NCBI RefSeq assembly: GCF_000019965.1
Contig: NC_010571.1
Span: 1,674,001 to 1,738,000, forward strand
DNA: 64,000 nucleotides
From: Opitutus terrae PB90-1
GTDB lineage: Bacteria; Verrucomicrobiota; Verrucomicrobiia; Opitutales; Opitutaceae
Direction: 5' to 3'
Part shown: positions 18,068 through 25,382 of the stretch, one piece after another
Position numbering within the stretch: position 1 is the stretch's first letter
Layout of the letters: each line of letters starts with the position of its first letter
Notes under the pieces: model-generated
What the model was told of the DNA's origin: nothing
What the model saw: only the letters and a program-made list of their open reading frames with translations
The model's database searches: none
Made by a program: the position numbers and the translations under genes

Positions 18068-20329
18068 ATGGGTTTCTATTTCGAAGATCATCTCAGCATG
18101 GCCGCGCAAGCAGGCCTGCAGGTGGAGCGGACGCTCGATACGATCGTGCGTCGCTATCGCGGGCACAACCCGCCGCATCTCCCGAGCTACCGGCCTTACC
18201 AGCGGCGCGGCATCATGCGCGGCAAGGACTACCGCTACGTGGCGGATTTCAACGCGGAGTTTCCCGACGCGCCCGACGGCGCGCTGGCGTACGCCTGGGG
18301 CCGGATCTGGTCGGAGGGACGCAGCGAAATCAAGTTCGACGTCTCGTGTCACTGTCCCACGCACGTCTACCAGGCCGGGGCGTGCGTCTTTCAGTCGACG
18401 ATTTTTGAGGAGCGGTATCCAGAGAGCCGGCACCGGTTGAATCTTACGCTCGAGCCGGGCTGGAATCATCTCGTGCTGCGGTTCAAGAAAACGCGCGCCG
18501 GTTTCGGCGGCGTGTTCGGCACGTGGCTGGGCAAGCTGCCGTATTATTTCCTGATGCCGACGCCGGAACGCGCGGGGCACGAGGGCTGGATCTTCACCGG
18601 GCCGCTGCGCCAGGAGCTCGCGGTGATTCCGGGCGCGGAGACGAGCGAGGCGGCGACCGGCGTGACGTGGCATCCGCAGCAGGGATGGAGTGCGGCGGAG
18701 AAGAAGCTTGGCCAGTGCCGGCGGATCTTCGGTCTCGTGCCGGGCGGCTGCGCGGTGGGCTGGACGCGCGCACAGTTTCTGCGGCCGGGCCGCGGCGAAT
18801 ATGTGCTGACCGGTGAGTGCCGCGCGCCGATCACGGTCACGATCGCGGACGAGATTGTACTGTCGACGCGCAAGCCCGGCCGGTTCGAGGCGAAGGTGCG
18901 GGTGCCGTTCGGCATCTGGGACGTGATGGTCCGCGCGGCGTGTCGCGGGCAGGATTGGGGCTACGAGCTGACGATCAAGGACGGTCGGGCGCCGGTGAAT
19001 CTCCTGAGCCCGTGCCAGCTGCAGGGCCCGGCGAATCCGTGGATGTACCTCGGTCCGCTGGCGGCGGACCAGGAGTTCGAGCTGCGGAGCCTGCGTGATC
19101 TCAACAAGCTCGCGCCGGGCCTGCAGGGCGACGTGTATTGGCGGCTCGATGCGCCCGACACCTGGGTGCGGCCCTATAACGACAATCCGCTCTACGGCCG
19201 CTGGAACTATCCGCTGGGCGTGACGCTGTACGGCCTCCTCCAGGCCTCGCGACTGCTCGGTTCGGGCGAGACGCAGCGGTACATCGTCGATCACATCCAG
19301 TTTTGCTGCGACCTGTTCGACTACGCGATGTGGGACCGCCAGCAATATGGCGGCGCGACCAACGTGCACCATCTGCTCACGAGCATCGACAGTCTCGACG
19401 ACTGCGGCTCGTTCGGTTCGTGCGTGCTGGAGGTGGCCAAGTATTTCGAGCTGCACGGCGCGCGGGAGATTTCGGACTACGTGGCGGATTTCATCACCAA
19501 CCACCAGGTGCGGCTGCCGGACGGCACGTTCTTCCGGAAGGACCTGATGCACGAGTTCCATGAGGACACGCTCTGGGCCGACGACCTGTACATGAGCGTG
19601 CCGTTCCTGTGTCGTTACTATCAGCTCACCGGCGAGGCGCGCTACATCGACGATGCGGCGCGACAGTTCCTCGGGTTCAAGGAGCGGCTCTATCTGCCGG
19701 ACCAGAAGCTGATGGCGCACGTCTACGATTTCAGCCGCAAGATGGCCACCGGCGTCCCTTGGGGCCGCGGCAACGGCTGGGTGATTTTCTCGCTGTCCGA
19801 GCTCCTCGCGGTGCTGCCGTCGGATCACGCGCTGCGGCCAGAGCTGCTGGCGATGTTCCGCGAGCTCTCCGCCGGTTATCTGGCGCAGCAGGGCGCGTCG
19901 GGCATGTGGCACCAGGTGCTGAACGAGCACGATTCGTATCCGGAGACCTCGTGCACCTCGATGTTCGTGTACGGGTTCGCGCGCGGCGTGCAGTATGGCT
20001 GGCTCGAGCAGCCGGAGCCGTATGTGCGCGCAGTCTTCCGCGCCTGGGAGGCGCTGAACCGGATCTCGATTGACCGGCAGGGCAACATCCATGGCGTGTG
20101 CCGCGGTTCGGAATTCTCGTTCACGTCCGACTACTACAAGAAGGACCTGCTCTGGAATCTGAACGACACGCACGGCATCGGCATCGTGCTGCTGGCGGGG
20201 GTCGAGGTGCTGCGGCTGACCCAGCACCTGCAGAAAACCGAGTCGGCGAGTGCAGCGGTCGTGAAGGCGCCGCCGAAAAAATCGGCGCGGCGCAGCTCGC
20301 GTCCCGCGCTTGGCACCGCGGCGAAATAA
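18068..20329 (+). CDS. GH105 unsaturated rhamnogalacturonyl hydrolase with a novel N-terminal domain
   Basis: Protein of 753 residues with no signal peptide, so probably cytoplasmic. The GH105 (alpha/alpha)6 domain spans about 375-725. It has NYPLGVTLYGLL, then IDSLDDCGSFG (Asp444/445 at the position of the catalytic Asp of YteR), FHEDTLWADDLYMSVPFL and GVPWGRGNGWVIFSL. The enzyme adds water to the delta-4,5-unsaturated galacturonic acid left by lyases. Residues 1-370 are beta-rich with a WNHLVLRFKK segment and resemble the ligand-binding extensions of some verrucomicrobial proteins; I do not recognise the domain, and it doubles the usual GH105 length (about 370). The C-terminus is a Lys/Ala/Ser tail. 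It forms a set with rhaM and PL26. Confidence 0.85.
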   Translation: MGFYFEDHLSMAAQAGLQVERTLDTIVRRYRGHNPPHLPSYRPYQRRGIMRGKDYRYVADFNAEFPDAPDGALAYAWGRIWSEGRSEIKFDVSCHCPTHVYQAGACVFQSTIFEERYPESRHRLNLTLEPGWNHLVLRFKKTRAGFGGVFGTWLGKLPYYFLMPTPERAGHEGWIFTGPLRQELAVIPGAETSEAATGVTWHPQQGWSAAEKKLGQCRRIFGLVPGGCAVGWTRAQFLRPGRGEYVLTGECRAPITVTIADEIVLSTRKPGRFEAKVRVPFGIWDVMVRAACRGQDWGYELTIKDGRAPVNLLSPCQLQGPANPWMYLGPLAADQEFELRSLRDLNKLAPGLQGDVYWRLDAPDTWVRPYNDNPLYGRWNYPLGVTLYGLLQASRLLGSGETQRYIVDHIQFCCDLFDYAMWDRQQYGGATNVHHLLTSIDSLDDCGSFGSCVLEVAKYFELHGAREISDYVADFITNHQVRLPDGTFFRKDLMHEFHEDTLWADDLYMSVPFLCRYYQLTGEARYIDDAARQFLGFKERLYLPDQKLMAHVYDFSRKMATGVPWGRGNGWVIFSLSELLAVLPSDHALRPELLAMFRELSAGYLAQQGASGMWHQVLNEHDSYPETSCTSMFVYGFARGVQYGWLEQPEPYVRAVFRAWEALNRISIDRQGNIHGVCRGSEFSFTSDYYKKDLLWNLNDTHGIGIVLLAGVEVLRLTQHLQKTESASAAVVKAPPKKSARRSSRPALGTAAK

Positions 20330-20475
20330 GCGGCGGGCGGAGCTGGATCGCGACTTCGTCGGACACCGCTGGCGGCGCATTGACCGGCGGATGCGAAAAC
20401 GGCGCCGCAAGCTGCGCCCCTACGGTCCTGACGCGCGGCCGCGGGCGTGGGAGACCCTCGCCCTACACAGACGCA

Positions 20476-21312
20476 TCAGGCGCGCTGCCAGGTGTCGCGC
20501 ATAAACGCGACGGTGTGGGCGATCGTGGACGGATGCGTGTTCTCCAGCAGCACGGGCACGTCCCGCGGCTGAGCTTTCAACCAGCGCATCCAGCGCTCCT
20601 GGTGCAGCGCGCCGCGGCCGGCGGGATGCTCGTGAAATTTGCCGGCGTCCACCGTGAAATCCTTCGCGTGCACGATCCGGATCCGGTCGCCCAGCAGCTG
20701 GTGCGCCTCGTCCATGATCTCATCCTGCCGCTGGTGGTTCGTGCTCCAGAGCAGGTTCACCGGATCGTAGATGACCTGAACGCTGCGCGAGTCGACGGCT
20801 TCCAACAGTCGCTTGAGCCGCGGCGGCGAGGAGATCACGTAGCGTTCGACCGCCTCGATGCCGACGATCGCGCCGCATTTTTCCGCCTCGTCGGCGAGTT
20901 CGCGCACGCTGGCCACCACGAGGTCGAAGGCCTCGTCGCCCGCATTCTCGGGATGACGCGAGAAATCGGAGTTCAATGAACCGGTTTCCGTGCCGACGAT
21001 CGGACCGCCAAAATCGCGGGCGAGCCGCAGATAGGCTTTGAACCGTTCCAGCTGCGCGCGACGGTGAGATTCGTTGCGGTCAGCCAAGTTGATGTAGCAG
21101 CCGAGCACGGAGATCTCCACGCCGTGCCGCTGGAAGGCCGTGTGTACGCGACGGGCGAATTCGGGCGTGAGCCGCGCGGTCGAGCCGTCGCAACCTGCGA
21201 TCGCCTTGGGCGGTGCGAGTTGCACGCAGGACAAGCCGTGGCGGGCGATGGTCGCCGCCAGTTCGTCGGGAGGAAGTTGACCGAAATCGTGAGCGCGGAC
21301 GCCGAGGTTCAT
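20476..21312 (-). CDS. Sugar phosphate isomerase/epimerase (AP-endonuclease-2-like TIM barrel)
   Basis: Cytoplasmic protein of 278 residues, typical for the xylose-isomerase-like TIM-barrel family. Metal-site candidates are Glu in GTETGSLNS, Glu in IVGIEAVERY, Asp and Asn in VIYDPVNLLW, His in IVHAKDF, and Glu in PVLLENTHPS near the C-terminus. Such proteins isomerise or epimerise sugars, and sometimes inosose or hydroxypyruvate; the substrate is not readable here. It is on the opposite strand from the rhamnogalacturonan set and is the last gene of the minus-strand GH39/GH27/GH35 block. Confidence 0.85.
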   Translation of the reverse strand: MNLGVRAHDFGQLPPDELAATIARHGLSCVQLAPPKAIAGCDGSTARLTPEFARRVHTAFQRHGVEISVLGCYINLADRNESHRRAQLERFKAYLRLARDFGGPIVGTETGSLNSDFSRHPENAGDEAFDLVVASVRELADEAEKCGAIVGIEAVERYVISSPPRLKRLLEAVDSRSVQVIYDPVNLLWSTNHQRQDEIMDEAHQLLGDRIRIVHAKDFTVDAGKFHEHPAGRGALHQERWMRWLKAQPRDVPVLLENTHPSTIAHTVAFMRDTWQRA

Positions 21313-21470
21313 GCGCGAAAGGTGGGTGCGCCGTGCGGACTACCCGCGCTCGGCGCACCGTCGACGATGCCCGTGCGGTGCATCGTGGCGAAAGCGACTC
21401 GTCCGGACAGTCTGGACAAACCAGGCGCCGGGGCTGGCCGCAGTGACGGCAAGGTCGCCGGACTCGTTGA

Positions 21471-21497
21471 GCCCGGGCTCGGGTCAGCGATCTAGGC
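21471..21497 (-). repeat. Degenerate GTAGCC-family element
   Basis: Carries GAGCCCGGGCTCGGGTCAGCG and then CTAGGCTACAG, a decayed half of the GTAGCC element found intact at 51747-51793 and 59237-59282. The 5' half is missing. It lies just downstream of the GH39 gene. Confidence 0.45.
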
Positions 21498-21526
21498 TAC
21501 AGCGGCGCCCCGGGCACAGGCTGATC

Positions 21527-23200
21527 TCACTCCCATTCGAGCACGACCAGCGACACGGCCTGCCGCGGCAGCGCGAAATGCAGCGTCGCCACACCACTCT
21601 CGACGGCGACGGAAGCAGGCGACTCAGCCAGCTGCGCGAGCTGGCTGGCCCGTTGCAGTGCATCGTACTGCTGTTGGTTCGGCGCCAGCGGGGTGCCCAT
21701 CCGCTTCCACTCGGCGAAGGCGTTGCTGTGCGTCGCATCGATTCGAGCGTGACTCACGCGGGCGGTGCGGAGCGTGTCGGGCAGACCGCGCACGGCGAAC
21801 TCCACCGCGGCATCGGGGCCGGCGACGTCGTCATCGTGGTAATGCCATAGCACGACCGCGACCTGATGCGCGTCGCGACTGGCGAACGCGCCCACATCCG
21901 GCGCGCGGCGGACGCCCTGCCGGAGAATGTCGTCGAGGGGGATCGCGCCCGAGCTTTCCGCCGCGACGCGCTCGGTGCCGAGCCGGCTGAACATCCGAAA
22001 GACGTTCAGCACGGGCAGGGCGATGCCGTTGCTGGAGAGCACGCGCTGGCCGGCGAAATACGGCTGATCCTCGAACTCGAACGCCCAGGTGAGCACGCCC
22101 TCGAGATTCACGCCGTGCTTCGCCGCCAAATCGTATTTGCGCGCGAAACTCGCCGCCGTGTAGCTCGAGTACACGGTGCCGCTGCGATACGTGAACTGCC
22201 CGCCCATGCACGCGGCGCAGCCCTCGGGATCGGACTCGCCGATCACGATCGGCTTCGCCTTCAGCTCCGGATAGGACGCAACGATCGCGAAGCCCTCGTC
22301 GAGCGTGCGCAGGTGCGGCGCGATGCCCATCCGAATGTGCCCGTCGACGAACGCCGGCGAGCCTTTGGCGTGAAACGAAATGAAATCGAGCGGCGTGCCG
22401 GTCTCGCCGGTCGCATGATTTTTCCCGCGCAGGCAGTGCTCGAGGAACTCGTGCATCCGCGGGCCGCCGTGTCCGGCGAAATCGGGTCCGCCGACCCGCG
22501 CCGTGGGCAGTGCGCGGCGGACCGCGGCGATCGCGTAGTCATGCAGTTTGATGAACTCTTCGGGGGTGCCCTGCCAGTAAGGGATGTTGGCTTCGTTCCA
22601 GGTTTCCCAATACCAGCGCTCGACCTCGGCCGCGCCGAATTCTTCCACGCAGTGCTTCGCCCACTGGTAAACGAGTTCGCCCCATTTTTCGAAATCCTTG
22701 GGCGGATAAGCCCAGCCGGTGTAGATCCGCTCGTAAGGCAAGCCGGCACGCCACTCGTGCTGATAAGGTTCCGGGTGCGTCGACAGCGCCTGCGGCATGA
22801 AACCGATCTCGACGTACGGCCGCACGCCTCGCGCCAGCCCGGTGGAAAAAATCCGGTCGACGATCGTCCAGTCGTACACAGGTCGGCCGGCGGCGTCTTC
22901 GGTGTAGGCGTTCGTGCTGCCCCATTTGTGCGCCGGCGTGCCATCGCCGCTGGTGAGCAGGTTGTGGGTGCGGAAATAGACCTCACCGGGCCGGAGGGTG
23001 CCGAGTTCGCCGAGCAGCCGGCGGCCGTCCTTCATCGTCGTGTAGTTCGGCTCGTCCGCGCCGAAGAATCGCCAGACGGGCTTGAGTGGCCCGAGCGAGT
23101 GCGCGGCGTCGACGGTGACGGAAACGGGGAAAGGAGCGTCCGCGGCGAAGAGAGGCGACGCGAAACAGACCGCCGAGAAAAGGGAGAGGAGTCGTTTCAT
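21527..23200 (-). CDS. GH39 beta-xylosidase-type glycosidase
   Basis: Secreted protein of 557 residues with signal peptide MKRLLSLFSAVCFASPLFA. The GH39 TIM barrel covers about 25-430: acid/base Glu203 in ETWNEANIPYW and nucleophile Glu322 in PIVIGESDPEG, with RTHNLLTSGDG and a PYVEIGFMPQAL strand typical of the family. A C-terminal beta-sandwich follows. GH39 includes beta-xylosidases and alpha-L-iduronidases; a xylosidase or related pentosidase fits the plant-polymer context. The start is preceded by CCCCTTATCTTTTC and lacks a Shine-Dalgarno sequence. Confidence 0.9.
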   Translation of the reverse strand: MKRLLSLFSAVCFASPLFAADAPFPVSVTVDAAHSLGPLKPVWRFFGADEPNYTTMKDGRRLLGELGTLRPGEVYFRTHNLLTSGDGTPAHKWGSTNAYTEDAAGRPVYDWTIVDRIFSTGLARGVRPYVEIGFMPQALSTHPEPYQHEWRAGLPYERIYTGWAYPPKDFEKWGELVYQWAKHCVEEFGAAEVERWYWETWNEANIPYWQGTPEEFIKLHDYAIAAVRRALPTARVGGPDFAGHGGPRMHEFLEHCLRGKNHATGETGTPLDFISFHAKGSPAFVDGHIRMGIAPHLRTLDEGFAIVASYPELKAKPIVIGESDPEGCAACMGGQFTYRSGTVYSSYTAASFARKYDLAAKHGVNLEGVLTWAFEFEDQPYFAGQRVLSSNGIALPVLNVFRMFSRLGTERVAAESSGAIPLDDILRQGVRRAPDVGAFASRDAHQVAVVLWHYHDDDVAGPDAAVEFAVRGLPDTLRTARVSHARIDATHSNAFAEWKRMGTPLAPNQQQYDALQRASQLAQLAESPASVAVESGVATLHFALPRQAVSLVVLEWE

Positions 23201-23230
23201 GAAAAGATAAGGGGATGCGTGTGCGGGGAG

Positions 23231-23326
23231 GGCGGGTTGTTCTCAACCCGCCGCGGGCTGGCGGGAATTTCGGACTGAGCTTCACTCCTGTTCATGAAAT
23301 TTCCGGGTTAGGGATAACGCGCCCTA
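23231..23326 (-). repeat. Double-hairpin element supplying the GH27 stop codon
   Basis: On the minus strand it starts TAGGGCGCGTTATCCCTAAC (23326 downward). The second hairpin, GGCGGGTTG/CAACCCGCC, is at 23231-23239 and 23244-23252. The TAG is the GH27 stop. The TTAGGGATAACGCGCC half-site is identical to one in the copy buried in the GH115 gene (35521-35542). Confidence 0.7.
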
Positions 23327-25087
23327 TCTTGGCGACAGCCGGTACAACCCGGCGCCGTGGAAGGGAATTTCCGGCGCGAACTCGCGTTCGACGGTGCCGA
23401 GATCGCGATGAGCCCAGAGATCGCGGACGTGTGTGCCTTGCGGCAATCCGAGCTCGGACAGACTCACGGCCACCGGCAGACCGGCGGCTTTGCTTTCGTT
23501 TTCCGGGGTGGCGACCACAACGAGAAAGCGAACCGGTCCGGGCTCGTGGCCGCGACCGTTGCTCTCGACGGACGCTTGCGCGCGGAACCGGACGGCATCC
23601 CGCGGTAGAGCGAATTCCACGAAGGCGGGGATCTCCGCGCCGATGCCGATCGGCTGGCCGGCGGCGTCCTTTTTGACCGCCGTGCTGTCCCAGGCGGCGT
23701 CGGCGTGCGCCCACGTGAGTTCGGTCAACGGCTGCTCCTTGCCGTCGGCGAATACCAGGCGCGGGGCGCGCCAGAGGATGCGGTTCCACTCGCCGCTCGT
23801 TTCGGCCGGCTCGGCGGAGAGGAAGAGCTTGGTGCCGCCGGTGACGTCGGCATCGACGGCTGCGCCGGCACCGGAGCGCACGGACGGGCTGACATAGCGG
23901 GCGTTGGCGGGAGTGCGGCGGACGCGATCGCGGGTGTTGAACACGGCGAGATATTTGTCGGCGGAGCCCGGCACGTCGGCGACCCAGGCGATCAGTTGAT
24001 CGCGATCGAACAGGGGCCGGTTGTTTTCGCTCTGCTGGTTGACGGCGAGCACCTCATCGTTGGTGAGCAGCGAAAGCGTGAAGTCGTCGGTCTTCGTCAG
24101 GTCGCCGCCGTGCATGAGCGGCGACCGGGCGATGGACCACAGCGTCATCAAGGTGCGCTGCTCGTCCGGCGTGAACCGGGTGATGCGCGTACCGAGATTG
24201 AGCACGCCGAGCGGCAGCATGTCGGCGTCGGGCCAGGCGCCCGTGACGCGATGCGGATTCCACGCGGCGAGCCGGCCGAATTGGTCGCGCAGCGCGAGCC
24301 AGCGGTCCCAGAAGTCGTCGCTGATCCGCCAGAGGTTCGCGTGGTCGCGCACGTGAGCGGCGGCGGTGAGCGCGGTTTCGCCGGGCGACAGGCTGAGCAC
24401 GATCGGCCGGCCGGTGCGATCGATCGCGCGCCGGATCGCCTCGATCTCCGACTCGTGCTCATGATACGGCCGCGAGATGTCGTCGACCTTCACGTAGTCA
24501 ACGCCCCACGCGGCGATCAGCGCGAACACGGAGTCGTAATACTCCTGCGCGCCGGGCTTCGTCAGATCGACGCCGAACATGTCGGGATTCCACGGGCAAA
24601 TGCTGGCGCGATTCGCGATGTCCTGTGCACGTACGCTCGTGCCCTTCACCGGCAGGTTCCTCTCGACGGCCTGACGCGGGATCCCGCGCATGAGATGGAT
24701 CCCCATCTTCAGTCCGAGCGAATGAATGTAGTCGGCGAGCGGCTTGAATCCCGCGCCCTCCGCGGCGGACGGGAAACGGTTGAGCGCCGGCGTCAGCCGG
24801 CCGAACTCGTCCATCGTGAGCGTGGCGTCGCTGCGGTAGGCGTGGCTCTTGGCGCCCGGCTCGTACCACTGGATGTCGACGACGACATACTGCCAGCCGT
24901 GCGATTTCAGTTGGGCCGCCATGAAGTCGGCCTGCTGCTTGGTCTGCTCTTCGGTAATGGTGGTGGCAAAGTTGTCCCAGCTGTTCCAGCCCATCGGCGG
25001 CGTCGGCGCCCAGGAACGGAAGGCGGGCGCACCGGCGTGAACCGCGGAAGCCAAAGTCAGCGGGAGAAGAAGCGTGATCAATTTCAT
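23324..25087 (-). CDS. GH27 alpha-galactosidase
   Basis: Secreted enzyme of 587 residues; the start at 25087 gives signal peptide MKLITLLLPLTLASAVHA. The GH27 TIM barrel has PTPPMGWNSWDNF at residues 29-40, VVVDIQWYEPGAKSH, MGIHLMRGIPRQAV, and the nucleophile in DYVKVDDIS (Asp202). The acid/base region is ISDDFWDRW. The barrel is followed by beta domains; a C-terminal domain (about 400-587) resembles a carbohydrate-binding beta-sandwich. It should remove alpha-galactosyl ends. Its stop codon lies in a palindromic repeat, and the spacer before it holds a CACAGAT inverted repeat (25176-25262). Confidence 0.92.
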   Translation of the reverse strand: MKLITLLLPLTLASAVHAGAPAFRSWAPTPPMGWNSWDNFATTITEEQTKQQADFMAAQLKSHGWQYVVVDIQWYEPGAKSHAYRSDATLTMDEFGRLTPALNRFPSAAEGAGFKPLADYIHSLGLKMGIHLMRGIPRQAVERNLPVKGTSVRAQDIANRASICPWNPDMFGVDLTKPGAQEYYDSVFALIAAWGVDYVKVDDISRPYHEHESEIEAIRRAIDRTGRPIVLSLSPGETALTAAAHVRDHANLWRISDDFWDRWLALRDQFGRLAAWNPHRVTGAWPDADMLPLGVLNLGTRITRFTPDEQRTLMTLWSIARSPLMHGGDLTKTDDFTLSLLTNDEVLAVNQQSENNRPLFDRDQLIAWVADVPGSADKYLAVFNTRDRVRRTPANARYVSPSVRSGAGAAVDADVTGGTKLFLSAEPAETSGEWNRILWRAPRLVFADGKEQPLTELTWAHADAAWDSTAVKKDAAGQPIGIGAEIPAFVEFALPRDAVRFRAQASVESNGRGHEPGPVRFLVVVATPENESKAAGLPVAVSLSELGLPQGTHVRDLWAHRDLGTVEREFAPEIPFHGAGLYRLSPR

Positions 25088-25175
25088 GGAAGTGAGGAGG
25101 TGGTGTGACCGGCCGTCGCTACAGCCCGAAAACGCGGAAAAGGTTTTTGAGCAGAGCGAGGTTCTGATCGGGATG

Positions 25176-25262
25176 AACCACAGATGGACACAGATAAACA
25201 CAGATGGGCGGAGCCTGCATTCCTCCTCCCACCTCTGTGTTTATCTGTGTTCATCTGTGGTT
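25176..25262. repeat. CACAGAT-type inverted repeat upstream of GH27
   Basis: AACCACAGATGGACACAGAT at 25176-25195, continuing with AAACACAGATGG, faces CTCTGTGTTTATCTGTGTTC and ATCTGTGGTT ending at 25262. Each arm is about 30 bases, made of CACAGATRAA units, and nearly complementary. A second pair is at 54067-54140. It would lie in the promoter or leader region of GH27. Confidence 0.8.
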
Positions 25263-25307
25263 AAGCTAAAACATCTTCGATAAAACTGTGGCCGCATTGG
25301 TCGCGTT

Positions 25308-25356
25308 GCAGGCCACCCCGGTGAGGTGGCAAGCCAGGTCGCCTACCTGGCCCACA
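25308..25356 (+). repeat. Double-hairpin element (CCACCTC family)
   Basis: GCAGGCCACCCCGGTGAGG then a GCCAGGTCGCCTACCTGGCC hairpin. It is homologous to 13223-13273, with the first base pair changed from GTAG to GCAG. It lies just downstream of GH35. Confidence 0.7.
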
Positions 25357-25382
25357 ACGGCTACGACATTGATTAAAATGCT

